From Mycobacterium colombiense (GTDB lineage: Bacteria > Actinomycetota > Actinomycetes > Mycobacteriales > Mycobacteriaceae): DNA of 36,909 nt. Below the pieces are notes generated by a model that saw only the letters and a list, made by a program, of their open reading frames with translations, had not been told where the DNA came from and did not search any database. The DNA lies in NCBI RefSeq assembly GCF_003284975.1, contig NZ_QMEU01000040.1:1-36909 (forward strand). The letters run 5' to 3'. Made by a program: the position numbers and the translations under genes. Positions 1 to 19,834 of this stretch are shown here, one piece after another (position 1 is the stretch's first letter; each line of letters begins with the position of its first letter).

Positions 1-121
1 AGATCCGCCCGGCCGACCACCAGATCCCGCCCGCAGTCACCGCCCAGCAGGTCAGCGCGGCCGGCACCAGGCGCACATCGACATGCCCCGACGGCGATCC
101 ACCCGGCGCGGGAGGCAACAC
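1..121 (-). CDS. comEC: ComEC/Rec2-type DNA uptake channel, N-terminal fragment
   Basis: Reading leftwards from a GTG at 121, an open frame runs off the window edge and encodes about 40 residues: a short Pro/Gly-rich lead, then a hydrophobic, Trp-containing stretch (VRLVPAALTCWAVTAGGIWW). That resembles the first membrane segment of mycobacterial ComEC proteins, which form the inner-membrane channel for single-stranded DNA in natural transformation. It begins 5 bases after the comEA stop, and comEA-comEC is the usual order, so translational coupling is likely. No clear Shine-Dalgarno sequence precedes the GTG. The identification rests on position and on one hydrophobic segment; no catalytic or competence motif falls inside the fragment. 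Truncation is by the window boundary, not by mutation. Confidence 0.6.
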   Translation of the reverse strand, partial: MLPPAPGGSPSGHVDVRLVPAALTCWAVTAGGIWWSAGRI

Positions 122-126
122 CGGCG

Positions 127-990
127 TCAGACACGGACCAGCGCGCGCAGCTTCTCCAGCCGCGCCGGCCCGATGCCCTCGACATCGGCGAGCTGGTCGA
201 CGCTGGTGAATTTGCCGTTGGCCTGCCGCCAAGCCACGATCGCGGCGGCGGTGACCGGCCCCACGCCGGGCAGAGCGTCGAGTTCCGCGAGGGTCGCGGT
301 GTTCAGGTCGACCGCCTGGCCAGGCTTCGGCTTGACCGATCCCGACCCGGGTGCCGGCGCCTTAGAGGTCGGCGTCGTTGCGGTGGCGACCGAACTGCCC
401 AGCGCCGTCGGCTGGCCCGGAACGGGAGCGAGGCCGACCACGATCTGTTCGCCGTCACCGACCGGTCGGGCCATGTTCAGTCCGATGGTGTCCGCGCCGT
501 TCACCGCGCCGCCGGCGGCCTGCAGCGCATCGGCGATGCGCGACCCCGGCGCCAGCGTCACCAGACCCGGCGTGTGCACCAAGCCGACCACGCTGACCAC
601 CACCGGACGGTCGGGGCTCGCGGGTGGCGCGGGACCCGGGCTGGCCGACGACCTGGCGGCCGACACCTTCTCCACCGGTGGCAGCTTGGCCGACATCACC
701 GGCGCCGGCCGGTCGCGCAACAACGTGAAGACCGTGACCAGCACTGCCAGCGCCGCCACGATCGCCAACCCGATGGCGCCTGCGCGGCCGGGGTCGGCGC
801 GCACCCTGGCCACCCAGCCGCGGTCCTGCGAGGCGTCGGGAAGCCAGCGCGGCAACAGCGAATTCTGGTCGTCGTCCGGGGTCTCCTGCGTCGAGACCGA
901 TCCGGTGTCCGCAGGCTCGGCGGCGCCATCGGTCTCCGGTTCGGCGTTGAGCCGCCGGTGCAGGCGCTCCGCCGGAAGTTCTGTTCGCAT
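127..990 (-). CDS. comEA: ComEA-family helix-hairpin-helix DNA-binding protein
   Basis: 287 residues starting at ATG 990. The N-terminal 68 residues are acidic and presumably cytoplasmic. One transmembrane helix follows at about 70-91 (AGAIGLAIVAALAVLVTVFT). A SLBB-like domain lies at about 128-190 (VVVSVVGLVHTPGLVTLAPG), then a Pro/Ser/Thr-rich linker. The last 60 residues hold two helix-hairpin-helix motifs (LPGVGPVTAAAIVAWR and VEGIGPARLEKLR), which bind DNA backbone non-specifically. The family is a membrane-anchored receptor for incoming double-stranded DNA in competence, feeding ComEC. In M. tuberculosis the equivalent is Rv2415c. The gene is divergent from the fadE operon across 189 bases in which I see no convincing promoter. 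Natural competence is not established in most mycobacteria, so the physiological role is uncertain although the family call is secure. Confidence 0.93.
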   Translation of the reverse strand: MRTELPAERLHRRLNAEPETDGAAEPADTGSVSTQETPDDDQNSLLPRWLPDASQDRGWVARVRADPGRAGAIGLAIVAALAVLVTVFTLLRDRPAPVMSAKLPPVEKVSAARSSASPGPAPPASPDRPVVVSVVGLVHTPGLVTLAPGSRIADALQAAGGAVNGADTIGLNMARPVGDGEQIVVGLAPVPGQPTALGSSVATATTPTSKAPAPGSGSVKPKPGQAVDLNTATLAELDALPGVGPVTAAAIVAWRQANGKFTSVDQLADVEGIGPARLEKLRALVRV

Positions 991-1179
991 GGGCCGACGG
1001 TAGGCCCGCGGACCGTCACAACGGCACCGCTCAACGGCGATCTGTGGATTAACCCGAGGCTGTGCACGGGGCCCGCGAGGGATGGGTCAAGATGGAAGTC
1101 GAGCGAACGACCAGCACCGCCAGAAAACAACTCGGGGCGCTGCGTCGCCACGGTCACCCCGAAACGACAGGAGGCTGCC

Positions 1180-2340
1180 ATGCAACTGGCGCTCACGCCC
1201 GAGGAAGCCGCGTTCCGCGACGAACTCCGCACCATCTACACGACCAAGATTCCCGAGGAGCTGCGCGAGCGGGTGCGCCGCGGCTCGGCCGAAGTGAACC
1301 ACGACGACATCGTCACCAGTCACAAGATCCTGCACGAGCACGGCCTGGCGGTACCGAATTGGCCGGTGGAATGGGGCGGCAAGGACTGGACCCCGACCCA
1401 GCACCAGATCTGGGCCGACGAGATGCAGCTGGCGTGCGTCCCCGAGCCGCTGAACTTCAACACCAAGATGGTGGGCCCGGTGATCGCCGAATTCGGTTCG
1501 GAGGAAGTCAAACAACGCTTCCTGCCCCCGACCGCCAGCCTCGACATCTGGTGGTGCCAGGGCTTCTCCGAGCCCGAGGCGGGGTCGGATCTGGCCTCGC
1601 TGCGCACCACCGCGGTGCGTGACGGCGACGACTACGTAGTCAACGGTCAGAAGACGTGGACCACGCTCGGCCAGTACGCGGACTGGATCTTCTGCCTGGT
1701 CCGCACTGACCCGCAGGCGCCCAAGCGGCAGGCCGGCATCTCCTTTTTGCTCTTCGACATGAAGACGCCGGGCATCACCCTGCGGCCGATCAAGACGATC
1801 GACGGCGGCCACGAAATCAACGAGATTTTCTTCGAGGACGTCCGGGTTCCCGCCAATCAGCTTGTCGGGGAAGAGAATCAGGGTTGGACGTACGCAAAAT
1901 TCCTGCTGGGCAACGAGCGCACCGGCATCGCCGGGGTGGGACGGACCAAGGTGCGCCTCGCCGAGGTGAAGAAACACGCCAAGGCCACCGGAGTGCTGGG
2001 CGACCCGCTGTTCGCAGCGCGGCTTGCCGAGGCCGAAAACGAGCTGCTGGCACTGGAACTCACGCAGTCGCGGGTCGTCACCGACTCGGCGAACGGGCAG
2101 CCCAACCCGGCGTCTTCGGTGCTCAAACTGCGCGGCAGCCAGTTGCAGCAGGTGGCCACCGAACTGCTCGTCGAGGTGGCCGGGCCGGACGCGCTGCCGG
2201 CCAACGGCGAAGACATCGCCTCGCCGGACTGGGCCCAACACAGCGCGCCGCACTACCTCAACTACCGCAAGACGTCGATCTACGGCGGCAGCAGCGAGGT
2301 GCAGCGCAACATCATCGCGTCGACGATTCTGGGATTGTGA
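1180..2340 (+). CDS. Acyl-CoA dehydrogenase, probable catalytic subunit of a heteromeric FadE pair
   Basis: 386 residues. ATG at 1180 is chosen because a perfect AGGAGG lies at 1169-1174, five bases upstream; the frame stays open further upstream but that extension is not protein-like. ACAD features include the flavin-loop region WWCQGFSEPEAGSDLAS, NGQKTWTT, and a C-terminal IYGGSSEVQRNIIA. The medium-chain catalytic Glu position (YEGT) is Gly here, while a Glu occurs in the alternative helix-G position (LLGNERTGIAG, E246) used by isovaleryl- and long-chain-type enzymes. The next gene encodes a second, more divergent ACAD seven bases downstream. Adjacent unlike fadE genes in mycobacteria commonly encode alpha2-beta2 dehydrogenases acting on sterol side-chain or bulky acyl-CoAs (for example FadE28-FadE29). 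The substrate cannot be read from the sequence. Convergent orientation with the PKS makes a link to the lipid locus possible but unproven. Confidence 0.9.
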   Translation: MQLALTPEEAAFRDELRTIYTTKIPEELRERVRRGSAEVNHDDIVTSHKILHEHGLAVPNWPVEWGGKDWTPTQHQIWADEMQLACVPEPLNFNTKMVGPVIAEFGSEEVKQRFLPPTASLDIWWCQGFSEPEAGSDLASLRTTAVRDGDDYVVNGQKTWTTLGQYADWIFCLVRTDPQAPKRQAGISFLLFDMKTPGITLRPIKTIDGGHEINEIFFEDVRVPANQLVGEENQGWTYAKFLLGNERTGIAGVGRTKVRLAEVKKHAKATGVLGDPLFAARLAEAENELLALELTQSRVVTDSANGQPNPASSVLKLRGSQLQQVATELLVEVAGPDALPANGEDIASPDWAQHSAPHYLNYRKTSIYGGSSEVQRNIIASTILGL

Positions 2341-2347
2341 GGCAGTC

Positions 2348-3454
2348 ATGGACTTTCAGCTGAGCGACGAGCAGGCCCTGCTCCGCGACACCACGCGTGA
2401 CCTGCTGTCGCGCACCTACGACCCGGAAAGCCGCAACAAGGTCATCGGCTCCGATCTCGGCTGGAGCCGCGAGGTCTGGAGCCAGCTTGCCGACACCGGG
2501 ATCCTCGGCCTCGGTTTCGATCCAGACGAGTCCGGCCAGATCGAGATCATGGTGGTGCTCAACGAGGTCGGGCGCCGGCTCGCCCCCGAACCGGTACTGC
2601 ACGCCGCGCTGGGACCCGGTGCGCTGATCGCCGGGCTGGGCACCGACGCGCAGAAGGAACTGCTCGACGAGGTCGCGGGCGGGCAGCGGCTGTTGGCGTT
2701 TGCCCACCTCGAGCCGGGGCAGCGCGATCCGTCCGCCGAGCTGAGCACCAAGGCTGCGCAGCAAGGTGATTCGTGGACCTTGAGCGGTCGGAAGAACCCG
2801 GTGCTGGCCGGGGACGCCGCCGACACCCTCGTGGTCAGCGCCACCTTGCCGAGCGGCGGCACCGGCCTGTTTCTCGTCGATGCGGCAACGGTCACCAGGC
2901 ACCCGTTCCGGACGTTCGACGGACAGCGCGGCGCCCAGATCGACCTGGACTCCACTGCCGCCGAGCCCCTCGGCGAGGCGGTCGACGCATCGGGCGCGAT
3001 CCGCGACGCCATCGTGCGCATCCAGTCGGCATTGTGCGCCGAAGCGCTGGGCGCCATGGAGGAATCGCTGCGCCTGACCACCGATTACCTCAAGACCCGC
3101 AAGCAGTTCGGCGTCACGCTCAACAAATTCCAGGCGCTGACACAACGCGCGGCCGACATGTACGTCTCGCTGGAACTGGCCCGCAGCATGACCCTGTACG
3201 CGGCCATGTCGATCGCCGACGGCAACATCGACCCGGTGATCGCCTCGCGCGCCAAGCTGCAGGTCGGCCGTTCGGGCCGGCACATCGCGCAGGAGTCGGT
3301 CCAGATGCACGGCGGCATCGGGGTGACCGCGGAATACCCGGTCAGCCACTACGCCGCCCGGCTCACCGCGATCGAGCACACGCTGGGCACCTCGGGTGAG
3401 CACCTGCACAACCTGATCGACCACCTCGGCGACTACGACCTGGCCCGCCTCTAA
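2348..3454 (+). CDS. Acyl-CoA dehydrogenase, probable partner subunit
   Basis: 368 residues from ATG 2348, seven bases after the preceding fadE stop and so probably translationally coupled. The N-terminus (MDFQLSDEQALLRDTTRDLL) and C-terminal flavin-binding region (TRKQFGVTLNKFQALTQRAA; QMHGGIGVTAEYPVSHYAAR) are those of the ACAD fold. The central region is divergent: the usual substrate-loop signature is weakened to SGRKNPVLAGDAADTLVV and no Glu is seen in either usual catalytic position. This pattern is known for the non-catalytic, FAD-contributing subunit of mycobacterial alpha2-beta2 acyl-CoA dehydrogenases. I infer that it forms a complex with the product of 1180-2340. A stand-alone dehydrogenase with unusual catalysis is the alternative. 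Confidence 0.88.
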   Translation: MDFQLSDEQALLRDTTRDLLSRTYDPESRNKVIGSDLGWSREVWSQLADTGILGLGFDPDESGQIEIMVVLNEVGRRLAPEPVLHAALGPGALIAGLGTDAQKELLDEVAGGQRLLAFAHLEPGQRDPSAELSTKAAQQGDSWTLSGRKNPVLAGDAADTLVVSATLPSGGTGLFLVDAATVTRHPFRTFDGQRGAQIDLDSTAAEPLGEAVDASGAIRDAIVRIQSALCAEALGAMEESLRLTTDYLKTRKQFGVTLNKFQALTQRAADMYVSLELARSMTLYAAMSIADGNIDPVIASRAKLQVGRSGRHIAQESVQMHGGIGVTAEYPVSHYAARLTAIEHTLGTSGEHLHNLIDHLGDYDLARL

Positions 3455-3457
3455 CGC

Positions 3458-3880
3458 ATGGCAGAGCTGACCGAAAGGGTCATCGAGTTCCTCTCGACCG
3501 GCACCCGTACCGGGATGCTGGGCTACGTCGCCGCCGATGGCAGGCCGCTGGTCGCCCCGGTGTGGTTCGTCGTCGATGACGGGCAGTTGGCGTTCAACAC
3601 CGGTCGCAACACGTCGAAAGGCCGTGCCCTGGTCCGCGATCGGCGAGTGGTGATCTGCGTCGACGACCCTCATCCGCCGTATTCGTTCGTCCAGGTGCAG
3701 GGCGTGGCCACGGTCAGCGAGGATCCGCAGGACGTGCTGGACATCGCGACCCGCACCGGGGGCCGCTATATGGGCACCGACCGCGCCGACGAATTCGGCA
3801 GGCGCAACGCCGTTCCCGGCGAATTAGTGGTGCGGTTGCGTCCGACCAAGGTCATCACCGGGTTCGACATCAGCGCCTGA
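3458..3880 (+). CDS. PPOX-class (F420-type) split beta-barrel oxidoreductase
   Basis: 140 residues from ATG 3458, three bases after the second fadE stop, so it is the third gene of that operon. The protein is a small all-beta domain with the pattern of the pyridoxamine-phosphate-oxidase-like family: RTGMLGYVAADGRPLVAPVW, then LAFNTGRNTSKGRALVRDRR, and a closing VVRLRPTKVITGF strand. Actinobacterial members such as Rv1155-like proteins bind coenzyme F420 (others FMN or haem) and reduce diverse small molecules. The cofactor cannot be assigned with certainty here. It ends two bases from the stop of the oppositely oriented PKS, leaving no room for a terminator between them. Role in the operon unknown; reducing an unsaturated acyl or polyene product alongside the dehydrogenases is only a hypothesis. 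Confidence 0.85.
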   Translation: MAELTERVIEFLSTGTRTGMLGYVAADGRPLVAPVWFVVDDGQLAFNTGRNTSKGRALVRDRRVVICVDDPHPPYSFVQVQGVATVSEDPQDVLDIATRTGGRYMGTDRADEFGRRNAVPGELVVRLRPTKVITGFDISA

Positions 3881-3882
3881 CA

Positions 3883-14919
<11,037 letters not shown>

Positions 14920-15214
14920 GCGCTTGTCCTCTCCTGGCCGGTCACGATCGATCCCCACGGGACGCCGGTTGCGCTCGGAAGATCATTTCCTGAAGCCGGC
15001 GCCGTCCCCGCAGCGCCGCACCACGCAACGACAGCCGGTGTGACTGCCGCCCTGCGTCCCCGTCCGGCCGTTCGATCGCCACAACGGCCCGCCGGATCCG
15101 TGAGCGAGTGTAGGCGGTGCCCCGCGCACGCCTGCGACGGCGATCACTCGGAGGGTTTATCTTGGTCTCGCCGCCAGGGTGGCCGTGGTCGTTGGAACCG
15201 AGGAGGACGAAGTT
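14920..15214. promoter_or_regulatory. Divergent pks/papA intergenic region
   Basis: A 295-base region separates the PKS start (minus) from the papA start (plus), so it should carry promoters for both arms of the locus. Visible elements are the PKS Shine-Dalgarno (AGGAGAGGA, 14927-14935 on the minus strand) and the papA Shine-Dalgarno (GAGGAGG, 15200-15206). The sequence GGGTTTATCTTGG near 15153-15165 is AT-richer than its surroundings and could hold a -10 element for papA, but no matching -35 is evident. No strong palindrome that would suggest an operator was found. Promoter calls here are inference. Confidence 0.5.
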
Positions 15215-16636
15215 TTGCGCATCGGGAAGATAACGATCGGCGCACTCGGTGATTGGACGGTGACGCCCGGGTCGGTCATCTCCTGGCACCCGACGGCCGC
15301 GGCTACCGAAAAGGTCAGGCAGGCGCCGGTCAGCTCGGTGCCGGTCAGCTACATGCAGAGCCAGCATCTTCGCAATTACTGTGAACGGACCGCCGCGGGG
15401 TTGAACTTCTCCCGTCAGATCATCGCTACCTGTGAAGTGCCCGGGACGTGCGACGTTGCCGCCATGAACCACGCCGTCAACGCATATCTGCGCCGGCACG
15501 ACACGTTTCGCAGCTGGTTCGAGCACACCGGCGACGGAGTGTTCATCAGGCATACCGTCAGCGATCCCGACGCTATCGAATTCGCCCCGATCGAGCACGG
15601 CGAGATGACGGCCGACGAAATACACGCCCACGTGGTGGCCATTCCGAATCCGCTGGAGTGGGGCTGCTTCACCTTCGGGATCATTCAAAGCCAAGACCGC
15701 TTCACTTTCTTTGCCGCCATGGATCATGTCCACGGAGACGCGACGTTGATTGGCACCACGATGATGGAGGCCAACGGCATGTACACGGCGTTGAGCGGCG
15801 GCGGGCAGGCACTTGCCCTTCCCGATGCCGGCAGTTTCGATGATTTCTGCACCCGCGAACGCGAGTACACGTCAACGCTGACCGTTGATTCCCCCGAGGT
15901 GCGCGCGTGGATCGACTTCGCCGAAAACAACGATGGTGGCTTTCCCGAGTTCCCGCTCCCGCTGGGCGACCCGCAGGACTCGAGTAGCAGCGATATGACC
16001 TCCGAACTCCTGATGGACGCGGCCCAAACCGAACGGTTCGAATCGGCCTGCGCGGCCGTGGGCGCGCGCTTTGTCGGCGGCCTGTTCGCCTGCCTCGCCT
16101 TGGTGGAGCACGAATTCACGGGTGCCCTCACGTATTACGGGCTTACCCCCAGGGATTCCCGCCAAGCCACCGACAATTTCATGACGCAGGGTTGGTTCAC
16201 CGGTTTGATCCCCATCACGGTGCCCATAGCTGCCGCCTCGTTCGGCGATGCCGCGTGGGCGGCGCAGGCGTCGTTCGATTCGAATCTGGATATGGCGAAA
16301 GTTCCCTATTACCGCGTGTTGGAACTCGCGCCGTGGTTGCGCTGGCCGCAACCGAACTTTCCGGTGTCGAATTTCTTTCATGGCGGCGCCGCTCCGCTCA
16401 ATGCCATTCTCGCCGCGGCCGACATGGGGCTGGCGAACAACATCGGAATCTATCCCGACGGCCGATATTCATACCAGCTGACCATTTACATATTCCGGTA
16501 CGGGGAAGGCACGTTCATGGCGATCATGCATCCGGACAACCCGGTCGCCCGAAAATCGGTTGTTCGCTACATGGAGGCGATGAAGTCGGTCTGCGTGCGG
16601 GTCGCCGGCAGCGGGAGCTGGGGACGCGTCGCGTAG
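15215..16636 (+). CDS. papA3: PapA-family acyltransferase (PapA3-like), trehalose acylation
   Basis: 473 residues. I place the start at TTG 15215: GAGGAGG at 15200-15206 lies eight bases upstream, and the resulting N-terminus (LRIGKITIGALGDWTVTPGS) matches where PapA proteins normally begin. The frame is open for 12 more codons, without a ribosome site. The condensation-type active-site motif HxxxD is present (DHVHGDATL; His171 and Asp175). PapA enzymes transfer acyl chains from PKS carrier domains or acyl-CoA to trehalose on the cytoplasmic side; PapA3 does this for polyacyltrehalose and, in other mycobacteria, for polyphleate precursors. It is divergent from the PKS and followed, after 118 bases, by mmpL10. 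Acceptor and chain are inferred from family and locus. PapA1/2-like activity is the alternative. Confidence 0.9.
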   Translation: MRIGKITIGALGDWTVTPGSVISWHPTAAATEKVRQAPVSSVPVSYMQSQHLRNYCERTAAGLNFSRQIIATCEVPGTCDVAAMNHAVNAYLRRHDTFRSWFEHTGDGVFIRHTVSDPDAIEFAPIEHGEMTADEIHAHVVAIPNPLEWGCFTFGIIQSQDRFTFFAAMDHVHGDATLIGTTMMEANGMYTALSGGGQALALPDAGSFDDFCTREREYTSTLTVDSPEVRAWIDFAENNDGGFPEFPLPLGDPQDSSSSDMTSELLMDAAQTERFESACAAVGARFVGGLFACLALVEHEFTGALTYYGLTPRDSRQATDNFMTQGWFTGLIPITVPIAAASFGDAAWAAQASFDSNLDMAKVPYYRVLELAPWLRWPQPNFPVSNFFHGGAAPLNAILAAADMGLANNIGIYPDGRYSYQLTIYIFRYGEGTFMAIMHPDNPVARKSVVRYMEAMKSVCVRVAGSGSWGRVA

Positions 16637-16754
16637 CGTGGAGCACTTCGATGGCTCGTGAGGCGAATTTGCGTGGTGTGACCGGGCTCGGGCGAGTGCG
16701 GCCGAGAGTCCCCGGCGGGCACGCCCGACGGCGCCGAGCGGGGATGAGGGCAAT

Positions 16755-19700
16755 ATGCGACGGCTAGCCGATTTCGTGGTGCGGTGGCCCTGGGCAGTGG
16801 TGGGGATCTGGATCGCGATCGCCGTCGCGCTACCCCTGACGTTTCCCTCGCTGGGCGAGATGGCCGAGAAGCATCCGCTTGCCATCCTGCCCAGCGATGC
16901 GCCGTCGAGCGTGACCGCTCGAAAGATGACCGAGGCGTTTCACGAGTCGGGCTCAGAAAACCTGCTGTTGGTGGTGTTGACCGACGACAAGGGACTCGGC
17001 CCGGCCGACGAGGCCGCTTACGGCAAAGTGGTGGACGCGCTGCGCCGCGACACGCGAGATATCTCGATGCTGCAGGACTTCGTTAGCACCCCGGCGTTGC
17101 GCTCCGTCGTCACCAGCAAGGATCACAAGGCGTGGGTGCTGCCGGTTGGCGTCGCTGGTGAGCTGGGCACTCCCCGCTCGTACGCCGCCTTCAACCGGAT
17201 CGGCGAAATCGTCAAGGGGGCGCTCACCGGCACATCGCTGACGGCAAACCTCACCGGCCCTGCGGCGACCGTCGCCGACCTCACCGACGCGGGCGCTCGG
17301 GACCGGATGCCGATCGAGTTGGCGATCGCGGTGATGGTCCTGATCGTCCTGCTAGTGATCTACCGCAGCGCGGTCACCATGCTGCTGCCGTTGCTGACGA
17401 TCGGGATATCCCTGGTGATCGCGCAGGCGGTGGTAGCGGGCTACTCCCAACTGACCGGCTCGGGCGTCTCGAACCAGTCCGTTGTGTTCTTGAGCGCCAT
17501 AATGGCTGGAGCCGGAACCGATTACGCCGTCTTTCTGATCAGCCGCTATCACGACTACCTGCGGTCGGGCGCGACTCCCGATCAGGCGGTCAAGCGCGCC
17601 ATGTTCTCGATCGGAAAGGTGATCGCCGCATCCGCGGCCACCGTCGGTGTCACCTTCCTGCTGATCAGCTTCGCCCGGATGGGTGTGTTCAAAACGGTCG
17701 GCGCGTCGTCGGCGATCGGGATCGGTGTGGCATTCCTCGCCGCGTTGACGTTGCTGCCGGCAGTCCTGGTGCTTGCGGGACGGCGCGGCTTGGTCAAGCC
17801 GCGGCGCGAGCTGACCGCCCGGTTTTGGCGGCGGTCGGGCATTCGCATCGTGCGGCGACCGAAGGTCAACCTGGTTGCCAGCGTGCTCGTGTTGCTCATC
17901 CTGGCCAGCTGTGCCGGCCTGGTGCGTTACAACTACGACGATCGCAAGGCGGTGCGGGCGTCCGCCCCGAGCTCCATCGGGTATGCCGCGCTGGATCGTC
18001 ACTTCCCGGTGAATCAGTCCATCCCGCAGTACATCCTGGTCCAGTCCCCGCACGACCTTCGCACGCCAAAGGCGCTCGCGGACTTGGAGCAAATGGCTGA
18101 CCGGGTCAGTCAATTGCCGAATGTTGCTGCGGTCAGCGGCATTACGCGTCCCACCGGGAATGTGCCCGAACAATTCAGGGCCACCTATCAAGCGGGCGCT
18201 ATAGGCACCCTGCTGGCCGGCGGGTCCACCCTGATCAAAGACCACACAGGCGACCTCAATCGGCTGGTAGACGGGGCGGGGACGTTGGCCGACAACCTCG
18301 GCAACATGCGGGGCCAGGTCATCCAGCTCGCCGCCGGCGTCCAGGAGCTGGAAACCGCCTTCTCGTCGACGAAGAACCAGTACACCGGCGACGCGCTGGT
18401 GAAAGAGGTCGATCTCGCGGCCCAGCTCGTGGACCATGTCAACGCGCTCAGCAACAACATGGGCTGGAACTTCTCGGCGGCCAAGAACATGTTCGCCTGG
18501 ATCGGCCCGGTGCTGGGGGCGCTGCAGGGCAACCCCCGATGCGACGTCGACGCCTCGTGCAGCGCCACCCGCGGAACATTCGAGCAACTCGTCGGTTCGC
18601 GCGATCAAGCAGACCTCGACGCCATCAATGACTTGGCCCACCAGCTGCAGGAGTACCCGGACAAGCACGCGCTGAAAGCGTCGGCAGACCGCCTGCGCGC
18701 CGCATTGGCGAAGCTCACCACCGTGCTGCATTCGCTGGGCATGGACAAACCTGGTGGCCTGCAGGCGAACCTGAACACCTTGCAAGATGGCGCTAACCGT
18801 TTCGCCGGCGGCAGCCGGCAAATCGCCGACGCGGTGGCGCAGGTCGTCGACCAAGTCAAACAGCTCGGCAGCGGGCTCAACGACTCGGCGGCGTTTCTGT
18901 TGTCGCTGAAACGCGACGCGGCGCAACCGGCCATGGCCGGATTCAACATCCCGCCCCAGCTGTTGCACCTGGCGGAGTTCCAGAAGGCCGCCAAGGCATT
19001 CATCTCGCCGGACGGCCACTCGGTGCGCTACCTGGTCCAGACCAAATTGAACCCGTTCAGCACCGAGGCCATGGATCAGGTCAACGCGATCGAAGCGGCC
19101 GCGCGGGGAGCGCAACCGAACACCGCGCTGGCGGACGCGACGGTGTCGATGGCCGGTTACACCGTCGCGCTCAAGGACACGCGCGACTACTACCAACACG
19201 ACATCCGGTTCATCATCGCGGTAACCCTGCTGGTGGTGCTGGTGACCCTGATCGCGCTGCTGCGTGCGATCGTCGCCCCGCTGTATCTCGTTGCCTCCGT
19301 GGTTATTTCGTATTTGTCGGCGGTGGGGATCGGGGTACTCGTCGTGCAATACCTGCTGGGTCAGCAACTGCATTGGAGTGTGCCTCCGCTGGCATTCGTG
19401 GTTCTGGTCGCGGTGGGTGCCGACTACAACATGCTGCTCGTCTCGCGAATGCGGGAGGAGTCGCCGCACAGCATGCGTTACGGCATCATCCGGACCCTGG
19501 GTTCGACGGGCGGAGTGATCACTGCGGCGGGTCTGATCTTTGCCGCCTCGATGTGTGGTCTTTTGTTCTCCAGCATCAGCACCGTGGTCCAGGGCGGTTT
19601 CGTGATCGGGGTGGGCATTTTGCTGGACACCTTCTTGGTGCGCACCATCACGGTTCCCGCCATCGCCGCCCTGGTCGGGCGGGCGAATTGGTGGCCCTCC

Positions 19701-19778
19701 CGAGCGGGTGCGCCAATGGGCGCGCGGCGGCCGGCGTCGCGGTTACCGGAGGGACGCGCCGAGGCGCAGCCCGGTTAG
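16755..19778 (+). CDS. mmpL10: MmpL10-like RND lipid transporter
   Basis: 1007 residues from ATG 16755, preceded by a weak GAGGG at 16746-16750. Layout is the MmpL one: a first helix at about 12-31, an extracytoplasmic porter domain, helices 2-6 at about 190-345, a basic segment, helix 7 at about 375-392, a large second porter domain (about 395-815) with a Leu/Ala-rich probable coiled coil and a Cys pair (RCDVDASC), then five helices to about 970. The proton-relay Asp-Tyr pairs of the MmpL family are present in both halves: D256-Y257 ([10 protein letters not shown]) and D890-Y891 ([10 protein letters not shown]). No mmpS gene accompanies it, as for MmpL10 and MmpL8 rather than MmpL4/5. Expected role: moving diacyltrehalose-type precursor to the periplasm for final acylation. 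Confidence 0.92.
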   Translation: MRRLADFVVRWPWAVVGIWIAIAVALPLTFPSLGEMAEKHPLAILPSDAPSSVTARKMTEAFHESGSENLLLVVLTDDKGLGPADEAAYGKVVDALRRDTRDISMLQDFVSTPALRSVVTSKDHKAWVLPVGVAGELGTPRSYAAFNRIGEIVKGALTGTSLTANLTGPAATVADLTDAGARDRMPIELAIAVMVLIVLLVIYRSAVTMLLPLLTIGISLVIAQAVVAGYSQLTGSGVSNQSVVFLSAIMAGAGTDYAVFLISRYHDYLRSGATPDQAVKRAMFSIGKVIAASAATVGVTFLLISFARMGVFKTVGASSAIGIGVAFLAALTLLPAVLVLAGRRGLVKPRRELTARFWRRSGIRIVRRPKVNLVASVLVLLILASCAGLVRYNYDDRKAVRASAPSSIGYAALDRHFPVNQSIPQYILVQSPHDLRTPKALADLEQMADRVSQLPNVAAVSGITRPTGNVPEQFRATYQAGAIGTLLAGGSTLIKDHTGDLNRLVDGAGTLADNLGNMRGQVIQLAAGVQELETAFSSTKNQYTGDALVKEVDLAAQLVDHVNALSNNMGWNFSAAKNMFAWIGPVLGALQGNPRCDVDASCSATRGTFEQLVGSRDQADLDAINDLAHQLQEYPDKHALKASADRLRAALAKLTTVLHSLGMDKPGGLQANLNTLQDGANRFAGGSRQIADAVAQVVDQVKQLGSGLNDSAAFLLSLKRDAAQPAMAGFNIPPQLLHLAEFQKAAKAFISPDGHSVRYLVQTKLNPFSTEAMDQVNAIEAAARGAQPNTALADATVSMAGYTVALKDTRDYYQHDIRFIIAVTLLVVLVTLIALLRAIVAPLYLVASVVISYLSAVGIGVLVVQYLLGQQLHWSVPPLAFVVLVAVGADYNMLLVSRMREESPHSMRYGIIRTLGSTGGVITAAGLIFAASMCGLLFSSISTVVQGGFVIGVGILLDTFLVRTITVPAIAALVGRANWWPSRAGAPMGARRPASRLPEGRAEAQPG

Positions 19779-19834
19779 CACCCGTAGGGGATGTGTGTGA
19801 GACTACGAGGCGGATTCGAGCGGTAGGAGTAGGG

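Noticed and set aside
574..1179. N-terminal extension of the first fadE by about 200 codons.
   Set aside because: Translates to Arg/His-rich sequence overlapping comEA; AGGAGG at 1169-1174 fixes the start at 1180.
14920..14958. Upstream GTG start at 14958 for the PKS, adding 13 residues.
   Set aside because: The added residues cover the Shine-Dalgarno AGGAGAGGA that serves ATG 14919, and KS domains normally begin within about 15 residues of that ATG.
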